Positions 26,568 to 34,534 of a DNA stretch of 54,551 nucleotides are shown here, one piece after another; positions within the stretch are counted from its first letter, which is position 1; each line of letters starts with the position of its first letter. The notes below the pieces were generated by a model that did not search any database, had not been told where the DNA came from, and saw only the letters and a program-made list of their open reading frames with translations. The DNA comes from a virus. A program made the position numbers and the translations under genes. The stretch is taken from the IMG/VR virus record IMGVR_UViG_3300027754_004594, positions 1 through 54,551 of that record; one strand, given 5' to 3'.

Positions 26568-28859
26568 TTATAAAGAACAAGCTCCTCCCGCGCAATTAGT
26601 GTCATTTTCTATTCTTTTTTCTTTTACCGTTGAGTCTTTTGAATCCATCACTGTCTGTTTATCTCCGTCGTCTGTGTTTGCATAGTATAAGTTCTTGATT
26701 CCGTATTTGTAAGCCAACAAGATGTCTTTAATAACAGTCTCCACGGGCACTCTGTTCTTTTCATATCTAGAAGGAACATAATAAGTATTAACACTAATGC
26801 TCATGTCTGTAAATTTTTGAATTGCTGCTGCTACTTTTAAATAGCCTTCATTACTTGGCATGTCAAAAGCAAAGGTATAATTATCTTTATATTTATCAAT
26901 ATTTGGAACTACGACTGGTAAAATATTACTTTTGCTTCCTTTAAAACTGATAGCGCTACGCGGGGGTTCAATGCCATTAGTGCTACTCTGTATAACGCTG
27001 CTCGATTCCACCGGCATACATGCTGTTAACGTGCTGTGTCTCATGCCATATGTCGAGATATCTTTTCTAAGACCTTCCCAATCGCAGTGCAATTTCTCAG
27101 TAATAAATTCATCAACATCTCTTTTATAAGTATCAATTGGTAAAATACCTTTACTGAATTTTGTTCTTTCAAATTTTTCGCATTTGCCAAATTCTTTAGC
27201 TAGTTCGACGCTGGATTTAATTAAGTAATAACTCATTTTCTCCATCCATTTAGCGACGAAGTTGGGAGCGTTTTTATCCCAATACTTTAAACCTTCTTTT
27301 GCTAATAAGGCTGCGAGGTTACTTACTCCAACTCCAAGACTGCGGCGTTTCTTTGCAAAATTTTCAGCGGCAGGAACAAAGTAATTTTGATGATCAATTA
27401 ATGCATCTAACATTCTTACAATGATGTCACATACATTTTTTAGTTCCTCGTCGTCTTTGATCTCCAACCAATTAACGGCAGCTAAAATGCAAACCCCAAT
27501 TTCTCCATCGGGATCATTTACGTCATTAATTGGAATAAGCGGGTGTGTTACCTCGAGGCACAGATTGCTCGTATCAACCTGATCTAACCAACTGCCATGT
27601 TCATTGGCGTGGTCTACATGCATTGTGTAAATCCTGCCTGTCTCAAGTCTTTCTTTAGCGAGCAGTCCGATCAGTTCCCGTGCTGGAATTTTCTTTTTAA
27701 ATTTTAAGTTTTTGTTGGCTTCTGCTTTTTCATATTTCTCTTTAAAGTCAGGCAGTCCAAAGCTATTCCAAAGTTGAGGAACTTCATGGTAGCTAAAGAG
27801 CGTTACGTCTTGATTCTTTAAAAACCTTTCAAAAATTAGTTTATCTAAGCCGATGCAGTAATCTAATTTGCGAACTCTATTATCATCTGTTCCAGCGTTA
27901 TTCTTTAACACCATGATGTCCATGATGTCGTAATGGAACCAAGCGAAATTAACAGTGGCCGAGCCGCCTCTAATTCCATTTTGGTGACAGCTTTTTACAA
28001 TACTTTCAAATACTTTGCTAAACGGAATGGGTCCGGTATGAACGACTTCGCCGTTCCTAATCGGTGCGTTCGTAGCTCGAAGTCTGCTAAGATTCAGGCC
28101 GATCCCGTAACGGCTTGCTGTCGCAAAGCCAACAGCACTGCTATTGGCAAAAATGCTGTGAAGAGTATCGTCAACAGAGAACAGAGCGCAAGAGGCGTAG
28201 CTTTTTAACGAAGTCCTAACTCCGGCCATGATTGGCGTGGGCAAATTGATTTTGTGCTTACTAAAGTAATTGTATGCTTTTTTAATGTATTCTAATCTAT
28301 TTTCTTTATACCCCTTAAAGAAAGTCATTGCAATTAATACATAAGCAAACTGTGGGGTTTCGTAAATTTGTTTATTGACTCTGTTTTGAATTAGATATTT
28401 GTCGCACAGCTGCTTGATTCCGGCGTATGTGAAATCAAAATCTCTATCATGTTTTAGAAATTCATCAATCTTATCAAATTCATTTTTAGAATACCAAGAG
28501 AGAATATTCTCATCATACATCAATCTATCTATATTGGATTTAATGATGTCGTACAATTTGGGTGCATTTTTTCCTCCCCAAACATTTTTTCTCAATTGAT
28601 AATTTAGCAATCGAGAAGCTACAAATTGATAATTTGGTTTTTCTTCAGAAATTAAATTTGCTGCTGATTCTATAAGCATCGAATGGATGTCTTTAGAGTC
28701 CATTCCTTCAAAAAAAGATAAGTGCGCGTTCATAGCGACTTCCTCGAAAGAAACTCCTTTCAGCCCCTCAACTGACCATTGTAAAATTTTATTGATTTTA
28801 TCTGCGCAAAACTTTTCCAATTTACCGTTGCGTTTTTTAATTGAAATTTCTTTGTTCAT
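26568..28859 (-). CDS. nrdA: Ribonucleotide reductase class Ia, alpha subunit
   Basis: 763 residues. The N-terminus ISIKKRNGKLEKFCADKINK is an ATP-cone. SYASCALFSVDDTLHSI carries the active-site Cys, CLEVTHPLIPIND supplies the N-C-x-E catalytic loop residues, PVESSSVIQSSTNGIEP is the conserved finger region, and the tail NCAGGACSL holds the C-terminal redox Cys pair. It reduces ribonucleoside diphosphates with NrdB. Full length, so no intein or intron is present. Confidence 0.96.
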   Translation of the reverse strand: MNKEISIKKRNGKLEKFCADKINKILQWSVEGLKGVSFEEVAMNAHLSFFEGMDSKDIHSMLIESAANLISEEKPNYQFVASRLLNYQLRKNVWGGKNAPKLYDIIKSNIDRLMYDENILSWYSKNEFDKIDEFLKHDRDFDFTYAGIKQLCDKYLIQNRVNKQIYETPQFAYVLIAMTFFKGYKENRLEYIKKAYNYFSKHKINLPTPIMAGVRTSLKSYASCALFSVDDTLHSIFANSSAVGFATASRYGIGLNLSRLRATNAPIRNGEVVHTGPIPFSKVFESIVKSCHQNGIRGGSATVNFAWFHYDIMDIMVLKNNAGTDDNRVRKLDYCIGLDKLIFERFLKNQDVTLFSYHEVPQLWNSFGLPDFKEKYEKAEANKNLKFKKKIPARELIGLLAKERLETGRIYTMHVDHANEHGSWLDQVDTSNLCLEVTHPLIPINDVNDPDGEIGVCILAAVNWLEIKDDEELKNVCDIIVRMLDALIDHQNYFVPAAENFAKKRRSLGVGVSNLAALLAKEGLKYWDKNAPNFVAKWMEKMSYYLIKSSVELAKEFGKCEKFERTKFSKGILPIDTYKRDVDEFITEKLHCDWEGLRKDISTYGMRHSTLTACMPVESSSVIQSSTNGIEPPRSAISFKGSKSNILPVVVPNIDKYKDNYTFAFDMPSNEGYLKVAAAIQKFTDMSISVNTYYVPSRYEKNRVPVETVIKDILLAYKYGIKNLYYANTDDGDKQTVMDSKDSTVKEKRIENDTNCAGGACSL

Positions 28860-28912
28860 GGAATTAAATACTTATAACCTCCCTTGGGGATGGAAAGGTT
28901 GGTCTCTGCGGG

Positions 28913-29290
28913 TCAAGAGTCAAGTCTAACTTGCGGCACTTCGCTTGGTTTCATTTTTTCTTTATACTTCATGCCTCTTCTCTTCTTGGAATATTTATTT
29001 TCAGCTTTTGTTCTGACGTCGTCTTGGCCGTTTGTAGACTTTGCCCGTTTATCGCTCAGCTCCTTCGAATAGTCCCAAATTTCGCCAAGCGTTCCTTTCA
29101 TTGTTCCGGTTTTTTCAACGAATTTCTGAGAAGAAAAAGGGTCTATCTGGGAATCAATAGTAGCATTCGGAACAGTGTAAACCCTTTCAAACACGACTCC
29201 GTCTTCGGAATAAGCATGCTCAGCGTTCATCTCTTGAAAGATGTGCTTAATTTTATTAGTTTTAGGATTAGAGAACAGATAAATTGGCAT
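28913..29290 (-). CDS. Small conserved phage protein, FmdB-like start
   Basis: 125 residues. It begins MPIYLFSNPKTNKIKHIFQEM and continues FERVYTVPNATID, a layout that reminds me of FmdB-like small proteins in phages, but the zinc-binding cysteines are missing. The C-terminal half is highly charged (KAENKYSKKRRGMKYKEK). Function unknown; it lies 1 base after the glycosyltransferase gene and 53 bases before nrdA. Confidence 0.62.
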   Translation of the reverse strand: MPIYLFSNPKTNKIKHIFQEMNAEHAYSEDGVVFERVYTVPNATIDSQIDPFSSQKFVEKTGTMKGTLGEIWDYSKELSDKRAKSTNGQDDVRTKAENKYSKKRRGMKYKEKMKPSEVPQVRLDS

Positions 29291-29291
29291 A

Positions 29292-30374
29292 TCAAAGTAA
29301 AGATAATAATTTTCTGGCTGTAGTTGAATATTTGAATTCTTCTTGAAGTTTTAAGCCTTCTTCGTTTACGTTGATCTTCTCAAATCTAGAAATAGCCGAT
29401 TCGCAACCTGCGATGAATTCGTCGTCATTAAAATCAAAGATATTGCCTTGACTATAAGGGGCTCCTTTCGAGAAGAATTTCCCATCGTAGACTTCTATTT
29501 TTCCACAAGGATTAACTAAAACAGCGTTTTCTTGATTAGCCCATTCTTTGTAGGCTGACGCATTTAAAATAACAGCATGTTTACCCAAAGCGACTGATTG
29601 GAACTCCGGAAGTCCCCAGCCTTCTCCGCCAGACATTCCGATGACGATATCGCCAGAGTTAAGATAGTCATTATATATGGAATTTTTTGGCATTGTTGAG
29701 AGAAAAGAAACGTTGAAAACGTTTACCCCCCCAAGGATTTGGGCGAATTCGGCCTTTAAAGCATTTGGATCTTGATAGAAAGGATTGTGAAGAGAGCATT
29801 GCAAGGAATATTTTTTATTATTTCCAAATTTTTTTATCCAAGCTTTGATTACTCTCTCGTGATGCTTTCTCTTTTCGAATTTGCCGCAAAGATTAAAGGT
29901 GATCCTGCCGTCGTCAAAATATTTTTTATTTGTTCTGAAGAAATGCTTAGAGTCAAAGCCAAGAGGAATCAATGTCGCGTCTATGCCATTGTCGGCGAAT
30001 ATAGATTGAGAACTTTTAGAAGAAACGCAGCAAGTGCTTGATTTTAAAATATTTACTTCTGCTTTTGTTAATTGATCTGTTTCGTGGAAAGTAAATAGAA
30101 CCTGCTTGTCAGAAAAGCTTTTTAAAGAACCATTAATATGCCAAAGTCTGATTGTTGGTATTTTTCTATTGTGTTTCTCAATAGCATTTTTTTGGTTTTT
30201 GCCGATCCAATCGGTGAAACCTTGATCGAAATCGCAAGCAGAAAAATCTACAGGGTGCTCGCTTTCACTAAAAATAGATGGGTTTAATCCCATCGTATAA
30301 TATTCGTATAATAAATTAAAACTAACTTGCCCAAAACTCAGGCTATTCAATGGAACGTTTACGGCGAATTGCAT
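29292..30374 (-). CDS. Glycosyltransferase, GT4-like
   Basis: 360 residues. The C-terminal domain ITFNLCGKFEKRKHHERVIKAW followed by YLNSGDIVIGMSGGEGWGLPEFQSVALGKHAVIL has the GT4 donor-binding block, with the acid in GEGWGLPE. It lies outside the main glycan island, separated from it by the reductase genes. Its ATG directly follows the U-tract of a terminator hairpin (30375-30405), so it is either read through or transcribed from a promoter I cannot see. Confidence 0.82.
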   Translation of the reverse strand: MQFAVNVPLNSLSFGQVSFNLLYEYYTMGLNPSIFSESEHPVDFSACDFDQGFTDWIGKNQKNAIEKHNRKIPTIRLWHINGSLKSFSDKQVLFTFHETDQLTKAEVNILKSSTCCVSSKSSQSIFADNGIDATLIPLGFDSKHFFRTNKKYFDDGRITFNLCGKFEKRKHHERVIKAWIKKFGNNKKYSLQCSLHNPFYQDPNALKAEFAQILGGVNVFNVSFLSTMPKNSIYNDYLNSGDIVIGMSGGEGWGLPEFQSVALGKHAVILNASAYKEWANQENAVLVNPCGKIEVYDGKFFSKGAPYSQGNIFDFNDDEFIAGCESAISRFEKINVNEEGLKLQEEFKYSTTARKLLSLL

Positions 30375-30405
30375 AAAAAAAACCTACCCATATGATAGGT
30401 AGGCT
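30375..30405 (-). terminator. Rho-independent terminator
   Basis: On the minus strand a CCTACC/GGTAGG stem with a 9-base loop is followed by eight T residues. It ends the sigma factor/DUF736-like transcript. The T-run abuts the ATG of the glycosyltransferase at 30374. Confidence 0.8.
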
Positions 30406-30426
30406 TATGGTGTTTTCTATTTTTTA

Positions 30427-30759
30427 TTACAGGATGTCGTCAACTTCCGCAAGCACTTCTTTCGTTGATGCTTTTGCTGATGTTTTTGCCGGAGTTGAAG
30501 TCTTCAATCGAGTAGGCTCCACTGCGGGAGTTGGGATAGAGGACCTGACCTCTGTCTTTTCAGAGATGTAAATTCTAAAATCAGGAGCTTTATCGTTCTT
30601 CTTGTCTCTGCTGGGGAAAACGATAACGTCGATTTTTCCCTCGAGAGATGTCTTGATGGTTCCAGTCATGAATTTTTGACCGCTACCTTTGGCTGTTTTC
30701 AACCAAAGAGCTCCGATTTCTCGGTTGTCCCACTTGCTGTCTGTTTTGATTTCACTCAT
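30427..30759 (-). CDS. DUF736-like protein with acidic tail
   Basis: 110 residues. The segment IGALWLKTAKGSGQKFMTGTIK, then KIDVIVFPSRDKKNDKAPDFRIYI, resembles DUF736 ('.sdkaPDyRv'). A Pro/Thr/Ala-rich linker leads to an acidic end, EVLAEVDDIL, reminiscent of the C-terminal peptide of single-stranded DNA-binding proteins. An ssDNA-binding role would fit a replicating phage but is only an inference. It lies 36 bases downstream of the sigma factor and before a terminator. Confidence 0.7.
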   Translation of the reverse strand: MSEIKTDSKWDNREIGALWLKTAKGSGQKFMTGTIKTSLEGKIDVIVFPSRDKKNDKAPDFRIYISEKTEVRSSIPTPAVEPTRLKTSTPAKTSAKASTKEVLAEVDDIL

Positions 30760-30795
30760 ATATGTATCGACAGTGTTGATCTAAGATTAGTTAAG

Positions 30796-31413
30796 TCAAA
30801 CTAAATCGAAAGAATTTTTGCTTTGCATCTTTGTTTTTAAGAAAACTCTTGCTTTTTCGTGCAAATTGATAGCGGTTTGAGTGCTCATGTTTAGCTTTTT
30901 TGCAATGACTCCCCAAGTTGTCAGCTTCTCATTGTCGGAAAAGTATCTTAGTTTATAAACCTCGCACACTCTATTGTCTTTAAATAACAAAAGTAAAGAT
31001 TTTAAATAATCAATTAAATCATTATCTTTATCTACAGGCGAAGCTACGTCCTTGATGTTTAAAAAGTCTATAGTCTTTTCGTCTGCCCTGATATACTTCT
31101 TATTAGAATTAATGTAATTAAGAAAATGATATCTGGCGCAATTACAAAACCAAGTAGAAAATTTTGTATCTCTATTTGAATCGAACGAACTGACTGCTTT
31201 ATATAAGATAAAGTCTTTTTCTAACTTAATATCTTCTCTACTCATCCCCATTTTCATGAGTGTGTAGACGTATTTTTTAGCAATAGAAAAGTAAAAATTA
31301 TCATAACCACTAGATAGTTCTTTAAAACTGTCACTACAGTTATCGCTTTTAATCTTTTTGACTATTGCCAAATCCTTATCCTTAACCTTACTAACACATT
31401 TGCCTTTTTTCAT
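30796..31413 (-). CDS. Phage sigma-70-family RNA polymerase sigma factor
   Basis: 205 residues. AVSSFDSNRDTKFSTWFCNC matches sigma region 2 ('a...fd...g..F.tya'), and LTTWGVIAKKLNMSTQTAIN is a helix-turn-helix like region 4. Regions 1 and 3 are reduced, as in T4 gp55 and similar late sigma factors. I infer that it redirects host RNA polymerase to late promoters, with the AGTGTAAT octamer as the candidate target. A TGTGTAAT site at 31459-31466 and a hairpin leader precede its own gene, which suggests autoregulation. Confidence 0.85.
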   Translation of the reverse strand: MKKGKCVSKVKDKDLAIVKKIKSDNCSDSFKELSSGYDNFYFSIAKKYVYTLMKMGMSREDIKLEKDFILYKAVSSFDSNRDTKFSTWFCNCARYHFLNYINSNKKYIRADEKTIDFLNIKDVASPVDKDNDLIDYLKSLLLLFKDNRVCEVYKLRYFSDNEKLTTWGVIAKKLNMSTQTAINLHEKARVFLKTKMQSKNSFDLV

Positions 31414-31421
31414 AACCCTTT

Positions 31422-31450
31422 GAGTCTAAGCTTACGAAGCTTTGTGACTC
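31422..31450 (-). promoter_or_regulatory. Hairpin leader upstream of the sigma factor gene
   Basis: The minus strand shows GAGTC...GACTC enclosing AAGCT...AGCTT with an internal loop. The hairpin ends 8 bases before the ATG at 31413, followed by AAAGGG as a possible ribosome site. If transcription starts at the TGTGTAAT box it would lie at the very 5' end of the mRNA. It may stabilise the message or control its translation. Confidence 0.5.
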
Positions 31451-31458
31451 TAAAATCT

Positions 31459-31466
31459 ATTACACA
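31459..31466 (-). promoter_or_regulatory. Late-type promoter box TGTGTAAT
   Basis: One-base variant of the AGTGTAAT octamer, on the minus strand 45 bases before the sigma factor start codon and just upstream of the hairpin leader. It would allow the sigma factor to stimulate its own synthesis. Confidence 0.45.
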
Positions 31467-31469
31467 TTT

Positions 31470-32235
31470 AATCTTGAAATTGTGCAAAAACAATATGAGT
31501 TTAATTATTGGATAATCAAGTATTATGTTTTCTAATACAATTAAGATGCCGGAATTATCTTAATTAATGAAATTCCCTGTATTTAAACAAAACTTTGTTT
31601 TTCGTTAGGGTTCCGTCTTTTAGAAAAATGAAGGTTCAGTAAGTTTCGACATTTTTCCAAAATAAAGTTTCGTTAAGGTTCCGTATAATTTTGCGGAAAG
31701 AATCTTTTAGATTTAAGAAGGGAGACTGAGCTTTTGTTGTCAATCTCTTGCAAGCTTACTACATCCTTTTGAGTTGAATCTAGAAATATAGCAGGTCAAT
31801 TGGAGACTTTAACTCCATTTTTGCTTTCGCACGATCTCGCAACACCTACGTTAGTCTTTGCATCTCCGGCTTTAGCAAGTCCGTTTAGCTAGTAACTGTT
31901 GCAGTCTATTTACCGATTACCTATCTGACTGGGTGACTTATTTCACTGTGATCTGCCAAGTTTTTACTTTTTATCCTTTTTGAGAGTAATCGTAGTTTCT
32001 TTTGCAGCCGATCCACTTTACCTATTTCAGGTTCTGTTTCTTGGTATAGATGCCCATGTTTCAGGACGCCGCTTCTTCCGACAAAAACGTTGGACTTCAG
32101 AAGTCTCTGCATCTACAGTCTTTTAACGGACTTATTGTGTCTAATGTTTAAAATAAATATGTTTAGTATTTAAGTAACCGCGATATACGGTCCAGCTATC
32201 TCCCATTTGGTAATGTTTAACTTTAAATAGTCTTA
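31470..32235 (-). ncRNA. Candidate large structured noncoding RNA (unidentified)
   Basis: About 770 bases without a convincing gene; the only reading frame of note (31921-32112, minus, 63 codons) has no clear ribosome site. On the minus strand there are several possible helices: GTAATCG/CGATTAC (31986-31992 with 31914-31920) enclosing GTGA/TCAC (31933-31946), TGGAG/CTCCA with a 7-base loop (31801-31817) and GACTT/AAGTC (32093-32105). A TTGACA-N17 promoter-like site (32230-32258) points into it. The size and phage context recall GOLLD/ROOL-type large RNAs, but I cannot show homology. Confidence 0.35.
31600..31684. repeat. Two 17-base direct repeats
   Basis: TTTCGTTAGGGTTCCGT at 31600-31616 and TTTCGTTAAGGTTCCGT at 31668-31684, differing at one base and starting 68 bases apart. 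A partial copy (AAGGTTCAGTAAGTTTCG) lies between them. They lie in an AT-rich gene-free stretch. They could be protein-binding iterons or part of an RNA. Confidence 0.65.
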
Positions 32236-32258
32236 GCTCGGAAGGGTAGAAATGTCAA
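32230..32258 (-). promoter_or_regulatory. Promoter-like TTGACA-N17-TAAGAC into the gene-free region
   Basis: On the minus strand a perfect TTGACA (32253-32258) lies 17 bases from a weak -10 TAAGAC (32230-32235), immediately downstream of the 32260-32667 gene. No good open frame follows within 100 bases, so it would transcribe the putative noncoding RNA. Confidence 0.4.
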
Positions 32259-32259
32259 A

Positions 32260-32667
32260 TTATTCTTTTAAAGATTTTGGATCAACCTTAGAAGCAAGAA
32301 AAATTAAATTTTTTAAATCTTTTTCCGTGATGCCCCTGCTATTACACTTATCATCTTCATTGTTGAGAGTCTCGCACGCGGAATTAATAACGCTTGCGAT
32401 CCCAGCGGCGGTCACGCTATTGATTTCTAACGTCTGAGAAAAAGTCGTCAAGGGCTTGAAAAGCGTCCAATACATTTGACCGTCGATAATGCAAGACCTT
32501 AAAAACCCTGAGATTTCCATTTCCTTGAGAGCGCACGTTAAAGACGCATCCTCTGCCGGTTCATTTTCTGATACTAAAATTACCTCTTTTCTATTCTTTT
32601 TTAAATTAAAAGAAGTGTGGGTGAAAAAGTATTCATCCAATAATCCGTAAGAGTCTAAAATTGTCAT
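32260..32667 (-). CDS. Hypothetical phage protein, possible winged-helix
   Basis: 135 residues from the ATG at 32667; a TTG 12 codons upstream would fall inside the -35 box, so I reject it. The segment DASLTCALKEMEISGFLRSC followed by QMYWTLFKPL looks like a winged-helix recognition helix and wing. No other domain is recognised. The start codon lies 7 bases after a -10 box, again suggesting a leaderless transcript. Confidence 0.62.
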   Translation of the reverse strand: MTILDSYGLLDEYFFTHTSFNLKKNRKEVILVSENEPAEDASLTCALKEMEISGFLRSCIIDGQMYWTLFKPLTTFSQTLEINSVTAAGIASVINSACETLNNEDDKCNSRGITEKDLKNLIFLASKVDPKSLKE

Positions 32668-32674
32668 TCTTTTT

Positions 32675-32703
32675 AATGTTAGCCTTGAATATAAAAATGT
32701 CAA
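32675..32703 (-). promoter_or_regulatory. Promoter TTGACA-N17-AACATT (minus arm of a divergent pair)
   Basis: TTGACA at 32698-32703 and AACATT at 32675-32680, spacer 17, start codon 7 bases later at 32667. It is back-to-back with a plus-strand promoter at 32712. Confidence 0.5.
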
Positions 32704-32711
32704 ATCTACTC

Positions 32712-32740
32712 TTGACTTTCTTATTGTTAGGCATCATCCT
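32712..32740 (+). promoter_or_regulatory. Promoter TTGACT-N17-CATCCT (plus arm of a divergent pair)
   Basis: TTGACT at 32712-32717, weak -10 CATCCT at 32735-32740 and the GTG start at 32746 only 5 bases beyond. The -10 box alone would be unconvincing; the repeated N17 geometry supports it. Confidence 0.4.
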
Positions 32741-32745
32741 GAGAC

Positions 32746-33102
32746 GTGAGCCTTGAGACATTCTTAAACAGCGCGTCAATTGCCGCCGGCTGTGCGGCAT
32801 TTTCTTTTCTGCTTTACAAAACGGACTTCATCGCGGAATACGCAAGACTATTTAAACTTAATCGTTTATTTAAAATAGAAGAGTATTATTGTGAAAAAAT
32901 TCTCAACGATGAAGATTTTTCTTACTTTGATTTCTTAAATAAAAGATATCACAATTTCCTATCTAAATTGGCTTCTTGCCCTTACTGCCTTGGATTTTGG
33001 CTTTGTATTATTTTCAATAGCTTTGAATTAAAAGCTTTGTTTTCTTATTATGTATATATCGTAGCGTATAAACTAATAACTATTAAAATAAAATGGAACT
33101 AG
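32746..33102 (+). CDS. DUF1360-like membrane protein
   Basis: 118 residues starting at GTG. Hydrophobic segments near residues 7-25 (ASIAAGCAAFSFLLY) and at the C-terminal end, plus the motif LASCPYCLGFWLCIIF, which is the DUF1360 signature (CPxCLGFW). Probably an inner-membrane protein of unknown role. It overlaps the next gene by 10 bases. Confidence 0.7.
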   Translation: MSLETFLNSASIAAGCAAFSFLLYKTDFIAEYARLFKLNRLFKIEEYYCEKILNDEDFSYFDFLNKRYHNFLSKLASCPYCLGFWLCIIFNSFELKALFSYYVYIVAYKLITIKIKWN

Positions 33103-33398
33103 AAATAAAAGGATTTATTGAATTTTGTAAGGCTTTGTCAAAGCATCCCGATCTCATAATTAAAACACCAAGCCTTCCAGATGTTATAATATTTTGTCAT
33201 TCTTCAATTGGTAATTGTAATTGCGGCAACAAAGAACTCTCAAAAAGAGTTGAATTTGAAAAAACATTTCACGAAAAGATGACAAAATTACCCCCAGAAG
33301 TATTAAAAGAACTCGGAACAGCATTTGATCCTGAGAATACTTATGAAATTATTAACGTGTCTTTCCCTGAAAATGAAGGTTTAGTTAAACTTAAATAG
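33093..33398 (+). CDS. Hypothetical small phage protein
   Basis: 101 residues, not recognised. The centre contains CHSSIGNCNCGNKEL with three Cys and one His that could bind zinc, followed by VEFEKTFHEKMTKLPPEVLKEL, a predicted helix. Cytosolic and slightly acidic. It is the second gene of a short operon after the membrane protein. Confidence 0.6.
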   Translation: MELEIKGFIEFCKALSKHPDLIIKTPSLPDVIIFCHSSIGNCNCGNKELSKRVEFEKTFHEKMTKLPPEVLKELGTAFDPENTYEIINVSFPENEGLVKLK

Positions 33399-33405
33399 AA
33401 AAAAT

Positions 33406-33528
33406 ATGTTATTTGAGCAAATGGAATTTGATTTTATGTTGGCTCAGTCGCCAAAAGACGCAATTCCGTCGAGATTTGAGCAAATGGAGTTTGATTTTGA
33501 GGCTCCCGCTTTAGAATCTGTCGGCTAA
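33406..33528 (+). CDS. 40-residue protein with a duplicated FEQMEFDF motif
   Basis: Reads MLFEQMEFDFMLAQSPKD, then AIPSRFEQMEFDFEAPALES, ending in VG and TAA. The octapeptide FEQMEFDF occurs twice, separated by 13 residues, and the DNA copies are nearly identical. The duplicated motif and the 4-base gap to the methyltransferase start make it likely to be translated. QMEFDF loosely resembles sliding-clamp-binding peptides (Q-x-hydrophobic-x-aromatic), which would give two clamp-binding sites; this is speculation. Confidence 0.6.
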   Translation: MLFEQMEFDFMLAQSPKDAIPSRFEQMEFDFEAPALESVG

Positions 33529-33532
33529 GCGT

Positions 33533-34534
33533 ATGCAAAAAGCGAAACTAGAGCCCGTTCAGTTATCGCTGGTTTCTCTATTCGCTGGGGCAGGCGGCAT
33601 GGATATCGGATTTGAAAAAGCTGGCTTCAAAACGGTATGGGCAAATGAATATGACCCAACCATTTCTCCCTCATATCAAAAATACTTTCCGAATACCCAG
33701 TTTGATGGGCGTTCAATCCGTAACATTCCAGATAGCGATTTGCCTGAAACAGTTACTGGCGTCATCGGTGGACCCCCGTGTCAATCGTGGTCAGAAGCAG
33801 GGGCAAGGCGTGGCATTGCTGATCCTAGAGGTGAATTATTTTTTGAATACTTGAGAATAATTAAAATTACTAAACCAAAATTCTTTGTTGCTGAAAATGT
33901 TCATGGCTTAATTCATTCACGTAACATAGAATCGTTTAAACAAATAATAAAATTGTTTGAAAAAGAAAAGTATGTTGTTAGTTGGAAGTTGTTAAAAGCC
34001 AGTGATTACGGCGTGCCGCAGGATAGAGAGCGAGTGTTTATAGTTGGCTATCATCAATCATTAAATAAAACTTTTAAATTCCCTGCCCCGCTTAAAACCA
34101 AAAAAACCTTGCGCGACGCCATTGGAGACTTGGCTGAGCTGGAAATCGGGTCAACTAAAAAGGTTAAAAACCATGAGTTTATGGATAGCGGGTATTCTCC
34201 CATATTCCTCTCACGCAATCGCGTGAGGAGTTGGGACGAGCAGTCCTATACAATACTGGCTACAGATAGGCACATACCATTCCACCCCCAAGCTCCTAAA
34301 ATGGTGAAGGTGGCAGGTAAAGAGTTGCGAGAATTTGCCAAAGGACACGAAAGCAAATACAGACGCCTAACTATCCGCGAGTGTGCGAGAATCCAAACTT
34401 TCCCTGATAACTATGAATTTGTTTACGCCCACATGCGTAATGCCTACAAGATGATAGGAAATGCTGTGCCTGTTGATTTAGCCTATTGGGTGGCAAAAAC
34501 GATTAAAGAAGACTTGTCAGGTGAGTTCTCTTAA
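33533..34534 (+). CDS. DNA cytosine-C5 methyltransferase, M.HaeIII-like
   Basis: 333 residues with the ordered C5 motifs: I SLFAGAGGMDIGFEKAGF, IV GGPPCQSWSEAGARRG (catalytic Cys), VI VAENVHGL, VIII QDRERVFIVG, IX RRLTIRECARIQTFPD and X YKMIGNAVPVDLAY. The target-recognition part (SRNRVRSWDEQSYTI, HPQAPKMVKV) is close to what I remember of M.HaeIII, so GGCC is a possible target. No partner restriction enzyme is adjacent. It probably protects phage DNA against host restriction. Confidence 0.93.
   Translation: MQKAKLEPVQLSLVSLFAGAGGMDIGFEKAGFKTVWANEYDPTISPSYQKYFPNTQFDGRSIRNIPDSDLPETVTGVIGGPPCQSWSEAGARRGIADPRGELFFEYLRIIKITKPKFFVAENVHGLIHSRNIESFKQIIKLFEKEKYVVSWKLLKASDYGVPQDRERVFIVGYHQSLNKTFKFPAPLKTKKTLRDAIGDLAELEIGSTKKVKNHEFMDSGYSPIFLSRNRVRSWDEQSYTILATDRHIPFHPQAPKMVKVAGKELREFAKGHESKYRRLTIRECARIQTFPDNYEFVYAHMRNAYKMIGNAVPVDLAYWVAKTIKEDLSGEFS

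Noticed and set aside
31921-32112. Open frame of 63 codons on the minus strand in the gene-free region.
   Set aside because: No ribosome site, no family, and it lies within the stretch with RNA-like helices. Kept only as an alternative in the noncoding RNA entry.
31470-32235. tmRNA, based on a short GATGCAAAGACTAACGTAGG-like block.
   Set aside because: No acceptor pairing of both ends, no tag frame ending in Ala-Ala and no CCA were found.
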